Source of the DNA: Streptomyces lunaelactis
GTDB lineage: Bacteria; Actinomycetota; Actinomycetes; Streptomycetales; Streptomycetaceae
Reading direction: 5' to 3'
DNA length: 64,000 nt
Assembly (NCBI RefSeq): GCF_003054555.1
Contig: NZ_CP026304.1
Location: forward strand, 3,038,001 to 3,102,000
A program made the position numbers and the translations under genes. The notes under the pieces are model-generated. The model made no database searches and was not told the DNA's origin. It worked only from the letters and a program-made list of their open reading frames with translations. The number at the start of each line of letters is the position of its first letter. The first letter of the stretch is position 1. Below are positions 19,991-30,500 of this stretch, one piece after another.

Positions 19991-20959
19991 TTATGCAACT
20001 CCCCCTCGGCACCACTCCAGTACCGCCATCGCGCTGTGCATCTTGTTCTCGGCCTGCGCGAACGCGATACTCCGCGGCCCGTCCAGGACCTCGGCGGTCA
20101 CCTCGTCGCCCCGGTGGGCGGGCAGGTCGTGCAGGAACACCGCGTCCGGGCTGGTCTCCCACAGCCGGGCCCCGACCTGGAACGGGGCGAACCGCTCCCG
20201 CCAGTCGGCGTCCGGCTTCGTCGTGCCGGTGGTCTGCCAGCGCGTCGTGTAGATGGCGTCCACGTCGCGTGGCAGGTCGTCCAGGTCGTGCGACTCGCGT
20301 ACGGAGGCCCCGCAGCGCGCCGCGTGCTTCGACGCCGACTCCAGTACGTCGGCCGCCAGCCCGTACCCGCGCGGTGTGCGCAACTCCAGCTCCACACCGG
20401 GGTAGCGGCTCAGCGCCAGGGCGAGGGCGACGGCCGTGTTGTTGCCCTCGCCCAGGTACAGGACGCGCAGCCCCTTCACCCGCCCGAACTGCCCCAGCAG
20501 CGTGACCAGGTCGGCGATGGCCTGGGTGGGGTGTTCCTCGGCGCTCATCGCGTTGATCACCGACATGCGGTCCTGGCGCGCCCAGGCCCGCATCTCCGCC
20601 TGGGGTCCCGCCGTCCTGGCGACCAGCACGTCGAGCATCCGCGAGAACACCCGGCCGGTGTCCTCGCTGGTCTCCCCGGTGTTGGTCTGGAGGTCGCCGG
20701 GGCCGTACGCCACGATTGAGGCGCCGAGCCGCTGCGCGCCGGCGGAGAACGCCGTACGGGTACGGGTGGACGTCTTGGCGAAGTAGATGCCCGCCACACA
20801 GCCGTCCAGGGGGCGTTCGGCCCCGGCGGCGCGGTCGGCGAACTCGGCGCCGCGTTCGGCGACCGCGTGCAGTTCTTCGTCGGTGAGGTCGTCCAGCGAG
20901 ATGAAGTGGCGGACGGAGGACCGGCTCACGGAGGCCTGGCTTTCGGAAGATTCCCGCAT
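19991..20959 (-). CDS. Carbamoyltransferase (ornithine carbamoyltransferase-like, VioL/CmnL type)
   Basis: This 322-residue enzyme of the aspartate/ornithine carbamoyltransferase family keeps the carbamoyl-phosphate site STRTR at 64-68 and HPTQ at 143-146. The amino-acid loop that reads HCLP in ornithine enzymes reads HDLP here (277-280), which suggests a different amine acceptor. In viomycin and capreomycin a homologue carbamoylates the beta-amino group derived from diaminopropionate. This window also encodes a diaminopropionate synthase pair, so beta-ureidoalanine is the likely product, either free or in the peptide. It starts five bases after the NRPS2 stop and is the last gene of the NRPS operon. 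Confidence 0.85.
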   Translation of the reverse strand: MRESSESQASVSRSSVRHFISLDDLTDEELHAVAERGAEFADRAAGAERPLDGCVAGIYFAKTSTRTRTAFSAGAQRLGASIVAYGPGDLQTNTGETSEDTGRVFSRMLDVLVARTAGPQAEMRAWARQDRMSVINAMSAEEHPTQAIADLVTLLGQFGRVKGLRVLYLGEGNNTAVALALALSRYPGVELELRTPRGYGLAADVLESASKHAARCGASVRESHDLDDLPRDVDAIYTTRWQTTGTTKPDADWRERFAPFQVGARLWETSPDAVFLHDLPAHRGDEVTAEVLDGPRSIAFAQAENKMHSAMAVLEWCRGGVA

Positions 20960-20964
20960 GGTGA

Positions 20965-23900
20965 TCAGCTTTCCTTCGCGGTGTCGTGGGCTGCGGCGAG
21001 CGCTGCCACGGTGGAGTGCCGCAGGATCGTGCTCAGATCCAGCGCCAGGCCGGCCGACCGGGAGGCGGCCAGCACGGACAGCGAAAGCAGCGAGTCGCCG
21101 CCCAGGTCGCGGAACCGGTCGTGGACACCGACCCGTTGGAGGCCGAGCACCTGCTTCCACACCTCGGCGAGGCGGCGCTCGGTCGTGGTGCGCGGCGCGG
21201 TGTACGCGGGGGACGTGCCCCCGGCGGGGCGCTCGGCGCTGTCCCGGGCCATGGCCCGGCGGTCGTACTTGCCGTTCTCGGTCAGCGGCAGTGCCGTGAC
21301 GATCCGGTACGTGGCGGGGACCAGCGGCTCGGGCAGCACCTCACGCAGCGCCCTGCGCAGCGCCGTACCCGTCACGCCCACAGCCCCCTCGGCCGGTACC
21401 ACCCACACCGCGGTCGTGCTGCCGCCCACGTCGCGGGGCACGGCGACGACGAGCGCCTCGCGCACCCTCGGGTCGGCCAGCAGCGCGGCCTCGGTCTCGG
21501 CGGGCTCGACCCGGTGGCCGCGCACCTTGAGCTGCCGGTCGGTGCGCCCCGCGAACTCCAGCTCGCCGCCCGGCAGTACGCGTGCCAGGTCGCCGGTGCG
21601 GTAGAGCCGGGAGCCGGGCGGACCGTACGGGTCGGGCAGGAACCGTTCCGCGGTGTGCCCAGGACGCCGGGCGTAGCCGCGGGCGAGCCCGGGGCCGCCG
21701 ATGTGGACCTCGCCGACGGCGCCGTCGGGGACCGGCGACAGGTGTTCGTCCAGGACCCGCAGCGTCGTGCCGGGCAGCGCCCGCCCCATCGGCACCAGGT
21801 CGCGCACGGCGAGGCCGTCGGTGCGGTAGGCGGAGGCCGCCACCGTCGCCTCGGTCGGCCCGTACTCGGCCACCAGCCGCAGTGTCCGCCCGGCCGCTGC
21901 CACCCGTACGGCGACCCGCTCGGCCTGCGACGAGGGCAGCGCCTCGCCGGCGCTGACCAACAGCGGTGCCAGCGCGGCGAGTTCCTTGTCGTCGAGCTGT
22001 TCCTCCAGCAGTGCCAGGTGGCCCGGCGTCAGTCCCACGAAGGCGTACGGAGCCCCGGCGGACAGCAGTTCGCCGAACTCGGCCGGCTCGCAGCGCTGCG
22101 GCAGCAGGTGTACGGTCCGCCCGGTCAGCAGCGGTCCGAAGAGGGCGGGTACGCCCAGGTCGGCGCCGACCGAGGTGAAGAACGGCGCACCTCCAGACGG
22201 CTCCGTGAAGTAGTTGCCCACCGCCCAGTCCAGGTAGTGGCCGAGCGCCCGGTGGCTGACCGCGACGCCCTTGGGCCGCCCGGTGGATCCGGAGGTGTGC
22301 AGTACGTAGGCGAGCCGGTCCTGGTCGTCGAGCCGCACGGGCGGCGTACAGGGCAGTGCCCGCTGCGCCTCGTGCTCCCCGGGGGCGTCCACGACGAGCG
22401 CCGTGAAGGGTGCGACGCGTCGCCGGTACCCGGTGTCGGTGACGACGATCCGGCAGTCCGCACCGCCCAGCAGGGTGTGCAGCTGCGCGTCGGGCGTGCA
22501 CGGGTCGACGGGAACGTAGGCGGCGCCGGACTTCCAGACGGCGAGCAGCGCGACGACGAGGGCCGGGCTGCGGTCGAGCAGGACGCCGACGCAGGCCTCG
22601 GGTCCGGCGCCCAGCGTTTGCAGGCGCCGGGCGAGCCGGTTGGCGCGGGCGTCGAGTTCGGCGTACGTGAGCTGGGCGGCGCCCATGACGACGGCGGTCG
22701 ACCCGGGGGTGCGACGGACCTGTTCCTCGAAGGCCGCGAGGGTGTCGAGCGGCCGGGGCGTGCCGGGGTGTGCGAGCACGTCGATGCCGCGTTCACCGGC
22801 CTCCGGGTAGCCGAGGGTGGCGTCCCCTTCGGGTCCGGTGGCCGCCATGTCGGCGAGCACCGCGCGGTAGAGGCGGGCCAGGCGCTGCGCCCGGTCCCTG
22901 TCCAGGACGCGGGTGCGGGAGGCGATGCTGAGCAGGCCGGTGGTGGGCGTACCGACGACGAGGGGGAACTCGTTGGGGCTGACGTCGCGGGATGCGGCGC
23001 TGTCCACGAGACCCGCGTCGACCTGGTAGAAGTCCAGGTAGTGGAACAGCACGTCCACCAGGTGGCGTTCGCCGCCCTCCTGCCGCATCGCGGGCATCGG
23101 GAAGCGCCGGTGCGGCCACAGGCCGACCTCGGTGTCGAAGACCTGGCGGGCCAGGTCGCCCCAGGTGCGGGCGGTCCGCTCGTACGGGAAGGGCACCGAG
23201 TTGAGGTACATCCCGGAGACCCGGTCGGCGCCCCGCACCTCGGGGCGGGCGTCGATGACCATGCCGCCGCGGAAGGTGCGCTGCCGGGTGAGCAGGCTGA
23301 GCACCTTGCTGTGGGCGGCGTGCAGCACGCTCTTGTACGGGACTTCGGTGCGGGTGGCGAGGGCGCGCAGGCCGGGCTCCAGGTCGTACAGGGGGATGTC
23401 GATGCGGTAGCGGCCGTCCGACTCCTCCTGTTCCTCCCGCTCGCCCGCCCAGCCGGGCGGCACCCGGAACTTCTCGTGGGCGTCGACGAGGGTGCGCCAG
23501 TAGGTCCGGTCCTCGGTGCTGCCCAGGGAGCGGAGTTCGGCGGCGATGAAGTCGGCGTAGCGCAGGGCGAGTCGGGGCGGTGCGGGGTCGGGTTCCTGGC
23601 CGTCCCGGATTCGCCGGTAGGCGTTCAGCATCTCCATGAGCTGGTTGTGGTAGCTCCAGCCCTCGATGGCCGGGTGGCCCTCGGTGATGGACAGCCACCA
23701 GCCCTCGTCGTCCAGTACGTGGGTGGCCATCCGCATCAGCGGTGCGCGGCCCACGTCAAGCAGTCGCATCCGGTCGCGGTCGGCGAACTCGGTGAGCGCG
23801 GGCCAGCGTTGGGGCTCCGGGAGGTGGCGCAGGTCGTCGTGGAGGCAGGGCATGGAGGCCGCCGCGTGGACGATCTGGAGCGGCCGGGAGTAGCCGGTGA

Positions 23901-26900
23901 ACACGAAGGAGGTGCGCATCACCTCGTGCCGTGCGACCACCAGGTCGGCGGCCTGCTGGAAGGCGGCCGGGTCGAAGGGCAGGTCGTCGCGTATCCGGAA
24001 GGAGGTGATGTTGTGGTAGCGGTGCTCAGCGTCGGAGTACATCTCGATGAACATGCCCGCCTGGGTCCGCGAGAGCGGATAGGCGTCGACGGCGTCCGCC
24101 GGGAGCGCGTCCCGGTCCCACTCCGAGATGAGCGCGAACGGCTCGACGGGGGTGAACCGTTCGCCGCCGCCGCCCCCGCCCCGGCTCAGCACCCGGCACA
24201 GGCCGGCCACGGTGCGATGCTCGAAGATGTCGCGCACCGCGACGGGCAGCCCCTTCTCGCGGAGCGCACCGGCGAGCGCGACGGCGCGCATGGAGTCGCC
24301 GCCCAGGTCGAAGAAGTTGTCGTGCACACCGACCCGGTCCAGGCCCAGCACCCCACACCAGACGGCGGCCATCGCCCGCTCCTCGTCGGTGCTCGGCGCG
24401 ATGTGTTCGCCGACGGCGGCGGCGTCCCGTCCGGGCACCGGCAGCGCCGCACGGTCGAGCTTGCCGTTCGCGGTCAGTGGCAGGGCGTCGAGCGTGACGA
24501 AGGCGGAGGGGATCATGTAGTCGGGCAGTACGGTCTCCAGGCGCTCGCGGAGCAGTTCGGGCGCGAGCGGGTCCGCATCCCCTTCCTCCCCCGTCCCTTG
24601 GCCGGGCACCAGATACGCGACCAGCCGCCGGTCGCCCCGCGAGTCCTCCCGTACGAGCGCCACCGCCTCGCCGACACCCGGCAGCGCGATGAGCGCGGTC
24701 TCGATCTCACCCGGTTCGATGCGGTAGCCGCGCAGCTTGACCTGGTGGTCGGCGCGCGAGACGAAGTCCAGGTTCCCGTCCGGCAGTACGCGTGCCAGGT
24801 CGCCGGTGCGGTAGAGCCGCTCCCCCGGTTTCCCGTACGGGTCGGGCAGAAAGCGCTCGGCGGTCTGTGCGGGGCGGCGGGCGTAGCCGCGGGCGAGTCC
24901 GATGCCGCTGACGCAGACCTCGCCGATGCCGCCGACGGGCACCGGACGCAGGCCCTCGTCGAGGACACGCATGGTGGTGTGCGGGATGGCGCGGCCGATG
25001 GAGACCAGTTCGGCGTCCTGGGGGCCTTCGAGGAAGTAGGCGGAGTTGCCGACGGTGATCTCGGTGGGCCCGTACTCGGCGGCGAGCCGGGTGCCGCCGG
25101 GGCCTGCCTTGCGCAGCCAGCGGTTGGCGAGCCGTCCGGTGAAGGAGTCCCCCGCGGCGATCACGACTCCGGCGAGGGAGGCGGTCTCCTCGTCCGTCAA
25201 CTGCTGGGTGAGCAGGTCGAGATGGCCGGGGGTGAGCTTCACGAAGGCGTACGGGGCGCGCAGCGTGAGCAGCCGGCCGAGCTCGGTGACGTCGGCGTCC
25301 TGGCAGAGCAGATGGACCGGCTGGCCGGTCATCAGCGGGGTGTAGAGGTCCGGTACGCCGAGGTCGAAGGCGAGCGAGGAGAAGAACGGGGCGCCGCCCG
25401 TCCCCGCGCTCGCGTAGGCGTCGACGGTCCAGCCGAGGTAGTTGGCGAGCCCCCGGTGCGAGACCAGCACGCCCTTGGGGCGGCCGGTGGAGCCGGAGGT
25501 GTAGATGACGTACGCGAGGTGGTCGAGGTCGTATCCGCCGGGCGGCGGTACGAGCGGGGTGCTCGGGCAGCGCTGGAGGACGGCCCGGTCCTGCGGGTCG
25601 TCGACGACGACGAGCCGCACGCCGAGGCCCGCGAGGCGGTCCGCGTAGCGCCGTTCGGTGACGATGATCTGGGCCCCGGTGTCGGCGACCATGTAGGCGA
25701 GGCGGTCGTCGGGGTATCCCGGGTCGAGCGGCACGTACGCGCCGCCGGTCCGCCAGATGCCCAGCAGGGTGGAGACCACCTCGGGGCCGATGTCGAGCAG
25801 CACGGCGACGCTCTGCTCGGGTCCGGCGCCCAGCTCCCGCAGCAGGTGTCCCATCTTGCCGGCGTACGAGTCGAGTTCGCGGTACGTGACTTCGCGGTCG
25901 CCGTGGAAGACGGCCACGGCGTCGGGGGTCGTGGCGGCCTGGCTGGTGATGGTCTCGTGTACGGGGCGCAGGGCGCCGGCGTCGAGGGGCGTGCGGGTGC
26001 CGACCGGGTCGGTGCGGCCGGCCAGCAGCAGGGTGCGTTCGTCGGGGTCGAAGATGTCGAGCGCGGCGACGGGCTCCCCGGGCGCGGCGGACGCGGCGTC
26101 GAGCAGGCGCGCGTACTGCCCGGTGAGGCGCTTGGCGGTGGCGGGGTCGAAGAGCGCGGTCGCGTATTCGAGGGCGCCGTGGAGGGAGCCGTCGGGCCGC
26201 TCCTCAAGGTGAACGGTGAGGTCGAAGCGCGCGACGCCCTGTGGCACGTCGACGGCGCTCACCGCGACACCCGGCAGCCGCAGCGGCTCGGCGGCGCCGC
26301 CAGCCGCCTCGGCCAGGTCGAACATCACCTGGTAGACGGGGGTGGTGGACAGGTCGCGCTCCAGCTCCAGGGACTCGGCGAGCCGGTCGAAGGGGGCCGA
26401 GGCGTGGTCGAGGGAGGCGAGCACGGTGTCGCGGTTGGCCGCGAGCAGCTGCCCGAAAGAAGGATCGCCGTCCCAACGGGCCCGCATCACAAGGGTGTTG
26501 AACGCGTAGCCCGCCATGGTGACCAGCTCGCTGCGGGTACGGGCGGAGACGGCGGTGCCCACGGCGATGTCGCGCCCGCCGGTGTGCCGGGCGAGCAGCG
26601 CCTGGAACGCGGTGAGCGTGACCATGAACAGCGAGGCCCCGTGCTCCTGGGCCAGGGCGCGCAGCCGTACGGCCACCGGCTGGGGCACGGTGAACGTCTC
26701 CGTGTCGCCCGCCCACGACCTGACGGCGCCGCGGGGGCGGTCGGTGGGGAGGTCGAGCGGGGTGATCCCGGCGAGCTGCCGCAGCCACCACTCGGAGTCC
26801 TCGCGCACCTCGGGGCCGTCCTGGCGTGCGTTGAGCCAGGCCGCGTAGTCCGCGAACTGCACGGGTTCGGCCGCCAGCCGTGGCGTACGTCCCTCCGCAC

Positions 26901-27540
26901 ATGCCGCGTACAGCTCTGACAGTTCGGCGAGCAGCAGGAGCCGGGTCGCGGCGTCGCACACGATGTGGTGCAGCACGACGACCAGCAGATGGTCGTCGTC
27001 GGCGAACCGGGTCAGGTGGACCCGCATCGGCGGCTCCTGCGCCAGATCGAGCGGACGCAGCGCGGCATCCTTCAGGCAGCGCTCCGCCTCCGCCTCGCGC
27101 TCCTGGGCACCGAGCCCGCCACGGTTGGCCCGGACGAGGCCGGCCGGTCCCGGCGGGTCGATGATCTGGCGGGGCTCGGCGCCCTCCAGTACGTAACGGG
27201 TGCGCAGAATCTCGTGCCGCCCGGCCAGCAGATCGAACGCCTCGCGCAACGCCTGCTCCGCCAGCGACCCCCGCAGCCGGTAGGCCATCGGCAACACATA
27301 CTCCGGAGCCTCCGGCGCAAGCTGATGCAGAAACCAGAACTGCCGCTGCCCGGACGACAGCGCAAGCGACTCCCCACGCCGCACCCGGGGTATGCCCCTG
27401 CCGGGCCGGGCCGCCCCCGCCCCCGCCCCCGCCCCCGAAAGCCGACGCCGCAACAGCTCCGCACGAAGCGCTGCGGCATCGGGCGCGGCGGATGCGTCGG
27501 GTGCGGCTGCGTTGGAGGCGCCCCCCTGCGGTCTGGTCAC
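20965..27540 (-). CDS. NRPS2: two modules, C-A-T-C-A-T, no thioesterase
   Basis: This 2191-residue NRPS starts at a GTG overlapping the NRPS1 stop. Order: C (about 58-490), A (525-1035), T (Ser1083 in LGGDSMRA), C (1150-1600), A (about 1640-2110), T at the C-terminus (LGGDSLLSLS). The first C domain reads HHIVCDA at 191-197; the second reads GHPAIEG at 1288-1294 where HHxxxDG is expected. The first A domain has a pocket I read as D-L-P-K-I-A-E-V-G-K, close to the Asn code DLTKLGEVGK. The second reads D-L-P-G-V-A-E-V-A-K and is clearly related. The protein ends just after the last T domain, so release needs another enzyme. The frame continues upstream inside NRPS1 but the coupled GTG is the natural start. 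Confidence 0.93.
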   Translation of the reverse strand: MTRPQGGASNAAAPDASAAPDAAALRAELLRRRLSGAGAGAGAARPGRGIPRVRRGESLALSSGQRQFWFLHQLAPEAPEYVLPMAYRLRGSLAEQALREAFDLLAGRHEILRTRYVLEGAEPRQIIDPPGPAGLVRANRGGLGAQEREAEAERCLKDAALRPLDLAQEPPMRVHLTRFADDDHLLVVVLHHIVCDAATRLLLLAELSELYAACAEGRTPRLAAEPVQFADYAAWLNARQDGPEVREDSEWWLRQLAGITPLDLPTDRPRGAVRSWAGDTETFTVPQPVAVRLRALAQEHGASLFMVTLTAFQALLARHTGGRDIAVGTAVSARTRSELVTMAGYAFNTLVMRARWDGDPSFGQLLAANRDTVLASLDHASAPFDRLAESLELERDLSTTPVYQVMFDLAEAAGGAAEPLRLPGVAVSAVDVPQGVARFDLTVHLEERPDGSLHGALEYATALFDPATAKRLTGQYARLLDAASAAPGEPVAALDIFDPDERTLLLAGRTDPVGTRTPLDAGALRPVHETITSQAATTPDAVAVFHGDREVTYRELDSYAGKMGHLLRELGAGPEQSVAVLLDIGPEVVSTLLGIWRTGGAYVPLDPGYPDDRLAYMVADTGAQIIVTERRYADRLAGLGVRLVVVDDPQDRAVLQRCPSTPLVPPPGGYDLDHLAYVIYTSGSTGRPKGVLVSHRGLANYLGWTVDAYASAGTGGAPFFSSLAFDLGVPDLYTPLMTGQPVHLLCQDADVTELGRLLTLRAPYAFVKLTPGHLDLLTQQLTDEETASLAGVVIAAGDSFTGRLANRWLRKAGPGGTRLAAEYGPTEITVGNSAYFLEGPQDAELVSIGRAIPHTTMRVLDEGLRPVPVGGIGEVCVSGIGLARGYARRPAQTAERFLPDPYGKPGERLYRTGDLARVLPDGNLDFVSRADHQVKLRGYRIEPGEIETALIALPGVGEAVALVREDSRGDRRLVAYLVPGQGTGEEGDADPLAPELLRERLETVLPDYMIPSAFVTLDALPLTANGKLDRAALPVPGRDAAAVGEHIAPSTDEERAMAAVWCGVLGLDRVGVHDNFFDLGGDSMRAVALAGALREKGLPVAVRDIFEHRTVAGLCRVLSRGGGGGGERFTPVEPFALISEWDRDALPADAVDAYPLSRTQAGMFIEMYSDAEHRYHNITSFRIRDDLPFDPAAFQQAADLVVARHEVMRTSFVFTGYSRPLQIVHAAASMPCLHDDLRHLPEPQRWPALTEFADRDRMRLLDVGRAPLMRMATHVLDDEGWWLSITEGHPAIEGWSYHNQLMEMLNAYRRIRDGQEPDPAPPRLALRYADFIAAELRSLGSTEDRTYWRTLVDAHEKFRVPPGWAGEREEQEESDGRYRIDIPLYDLEPGLRALATRTEVPYKSVLHAAHSKVLSLLTRQRTFRGGMVIDARPEVRGADRVSGMYLNSVPFPYERTARTWGDLARQVFDTEVGLWPHRRFPMPAMRQEGGERHLVDVLFHYLDFYQVDAGLVDSAASRDVSPNEFPLVVGTPTTGLLSIASRTRVLDRDRAQRLARLYRAVLADMAATGPEGDATLGYPEAGERGIDVLAHPGTPRPLDTLAAFEEQVRRTPGSTAVVMGAAQLTYAELDARANRLARRLQTLGAGPEACVGVLLDRSPALVVALLAVWKSGAAYVPVDPCTPDAQLHTLLGGADCRIVVTDTGYRRRVAPFTALVVDAPGEHEAQRALPCTPPVRLDDQDRLAYVLHTSGSTGRPKGVAVSHRALGHYLDWAVGNYFTEPSGGAPFFTSVGADLGVPALFGPLLTGRTVHLLPQRCEPAEFGELLSAGAPYAFVGLTPGHLALLEEQLDDKELAALAPLLVSAGEALPSSQAERVAVRVAAAGRTLRLVAEYGPTEATVAASAYRTDGLAVRDLVPMGRALPGTTLRVLDEHLSPVPDGAVGEVHIGGPGLARGYARRPGHTAERFLPDPYGPPGSRLYRTGDLARVLPGGELEFAGRTDRQLKVRGHRVEPAETEAALLADPRVREALVVAVPRDVGGSTTAVWVVPAEGAVGVTGTALRRALREVLPEPLVPATYRIVTALPLTENGKYDRRAMARDSAERPAGGTSPAYTAPRTTTERRLAEVWKQVLGLQRVGVHDRFRDLGGDSLLSLSVLAASRSAGLALDLSTILRHSTVAALAAAHDTAKES

Positions 27541-30500
27541 GAGTTGAACTCCCTGTGTGCGTCTGCCAGTTCTGCGTCGGTCAGCTCTGCGATCTGCGCG
27601 AGCACGGCCTCTTCGACGGCGCGGGCGAGGCCCGCGACGGTGGGCTGGTCGAACAGTGTCCGGGCCGCCAGCCTGATGTCGTACTCCTCCCGGACCCGGG
27701 CGATGACGCGCGCCGCCCGCAGCGAGTCGCCACCGATCCGGAAGAACCCCGTCCGGGCGCCGACGCGCGGCGTCGCGCCGCCCGGTTCCGCCAGTACGTC
27801 GGCCCAGATGCGGGCGAGGTTCTCCTCCAGCTGCCCCTCGGGTGCGACGTAGGACTCGTCGCCGCCCTCGGCGGTGCGGCCGGGGTCGGGGAGTGCGGCG
27901 ATGTCCACCTTGCGGTGCCGGGTGAGCGGCAGTTTCTCGATGGGGACGATGTAGGTGGGCAGCATGTGGTCGGGGAGCGACCGTGCGCAGTGGTCCAACA
28001 GGTCGCCCAGGTAGGGGAGTTGTTGTCCGGTGGCGGGTACGCAGTAGGCGACAAGACGGGCCCCGTCGCCCCGGCCGCGCGGTACGACCACCGCCTCGCC
28101 GACGGCGGGGTGTTCGGCGAGCACCGCCTGCACCTCGCCGGTCTCCACCCTCCTGCCCCGGATCTTGACCTGCCCGTCGGCACGGCCCACGAAGTGCAGC
28201 GTGCCGTCGCCTGCCATCCTGGCCAGGTCGCCGGTCATGAACAGCCGGGAGCCGGACGGGCCGTACGGGTCGGGCACCAGGCGCCCGGCGGTCTGCCCGG
28301 GGCTGCCCGCGTACCCCCGGAACAGGCCGTTGCCGCCGATGCACAGCTCGCCCACGGTGCCCAGCGGCACCGGCCGCAGCAGCGGGTCCAGGACATGGGT
28401 GGTGACGTGCGGGTAGGGGCGGCCGACGGCGACGGCGTCCGCCGTGGTGTCGGCCTCCCAGCGGGTGGCCGCGATGGTGGTCTCGGTGAGCCCGTACTCG
28501 TTGACGAACCGCTTCAGCCGGCCCGCCAGGTCGCGGGCGAGCGCGGGCGGGCAGGGCTCGCCGCCGGTCTGGCCGATCAGCGGCCGGTCGCCGAGCCCGG
28601 CGTCGATGAGCATCCGCCACTGCGGGTACCCGACCTGGAGGTGGGTGACGGCGTGCCGGTCGATCAGGCCGAGCAGGGCGGGCGCGTCGGTGGTCTCCTC
28701 GTCCCTGGCCAGGACGATGCGTCCGCCCGCGAGCAACGGCATGACCAGTTCGGTGAAGGCGATGTCGAAGGTGACCGGCGCGGTGGCGAGCCATGCGTCG
28801 TCGCCGCCCTCGCCGAACCGCAGGTGCGCACCGCCGGCGCGCAGCGCCCGGACAAGCGCCCGGTGCTCGACTGCCGCACCCTTGGGGCGTCCGGTGGTCC
28901 CGGAGGTGTAGATCAGGTACGCGAGCCGGCCGGGGTCGCGGTCGGCGCCGGCGGTAGCTGCGGCGCGCGACGCGTCACCCCGTATCGCATCGGTGATCAC
29001 GAACTCGCCCTGCTGGAACGGCTCCAGGCGCTTTGCGCCCAGCTCGTCGGTGAGGACGGCGGTGACGCGCGCGTCGGACATGATGTGCGCGATGCGCTCG
29101 TCCGGCGAGCCCCCGTCGAGCGGCACGCACGCGGCGCCTGAGCGCCACACGCCGAACAGTGCGGCGACGAGGTCGGCCGAGCGCGGCAGCAGGACGGCGA
29201 CGGTCCGCTCGGGGCCCGCGCCGGCTGCCCTCAGCTCGTACGCGAAGGACGCGGCCCGCGCCTCCAGGTCCGCGTACGTCCACTCCTGCCCGCCGCACGT
29301 CAGGGCGACGACGTCGGGCGTGCGGCGCACCTGCTCCTCGAAGGCGGTGTAGGTGCACTCGTCGACGGAGCTGTCGGTCTCGTCGGGCGCTCCGAGGGCG
29401 ACGAGCCGGGCGTGCTCGTCCGGGGGGAGCAGTTCGACGGTGGCGAGAGCAGCCGTGGGGTCCTCGGTGAAGGACTCAAGGAGGTGTACCCAGCAGGTCA
29501 GGAACCCCTGGACGGTCGCCTCGTCGAACAGCGCGGACGCGTAGTGCGCGGAGCCTTGCAGCGAGCCGTCGGCCTGGTGCTGCACCACGAGCGACAGGTC
29601 GGTGCGCGCCGAGCGCCAGCCCTCCTTGAGCGCGCCGAGAGCCGCCTCGGGGACGGCCGTCGCGGTGCGTCCCTCCTCGTGGAAGTCGAACACCACCTGG
29701 TAGAGGGGCGTGCGGGAGAGGTCGCGCTCGGGCTCCAGCTCCTGCACCAGCCGGTCGAAGGGCAGTTCCTGGTGCGCGAAGGCGTCGAGGACGGTGTCGC
29801 GCACCGAGTCCAGTGCGTCGAGGACCGTGCCGTCGGCGTCCGTGCGGCAGCGCAGGACGAGGGTGTTGAGGAAGAAGCCGACGGTCTGGGCGACTTCGGG
29901 CCTGTGCCGCCCGGCCGTCGGCATGCCGACGGTGAAGTCCGTACGTCCGGTCAGGCGGGTCAGCAGTACGGAGAACGCGGTCAGCAGGGTCTGGTGGAGC
30001 GTGGCGCCGCGCGAGCGGCCGAGGGCGGTGAGGGACTCGGCGAGCGCGGCGGGCACGGCATGGGTGACCATGCCGCCGACGCCGTCCCGTTCGGCGGGCC
30101 GGGGTCGGTCGGCGGGCAGTTCCAGCGGGGTGATGCCGTCGAGGACGGAGCGCCAGTGCGCGAGTTCGCCTTCGGCGTTCGCCGGGTCCGTACGGTGCTG
30201 CCAGGCGGCGTGGTCGGCGAACTGCACGGGTACCAGAGGCAGTTCGGCCTCCTCATCCGCGTGCAGCGCACCGCCGAGTACATACAGGTCGCGTTCCAGG
30301 AGGACGGACGACCAGCCGTCGGAGGCGATGTGATGGATCGTCAGCAACAGCAGATGGTCGGCGTCCAGCTCCCCCACCGATGCGCCGCCCGGGATCAGCA
30401 CGGCACGCCAGACCGGCCCCTCCTCCAGGTCGAAGCCGGTGGCCAGCTCCTCCCGGGCCAGTGCGTTCATCCCCGCCCCGTCCGCGACCTCCGCCACCCT

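Noticed and set aside
20986-26919. Very long plus-strand open frame (about 1977 codons) opposite the NRPS2 gene
   Set aside because: It is the antisense shadow of a high-GC coding gene; the translation is low-complexity with no domain, while the minus strand encodes clear NRPS domains.
27541-28794. Upstream extension of the NRPS2 reading frame
   Set aside because: The extension lies inside NRPS1 in another frame and gives an Arg-rich sequence. The coupled GTG at 27540 overlapping the NRPS1 stop is the natural start.
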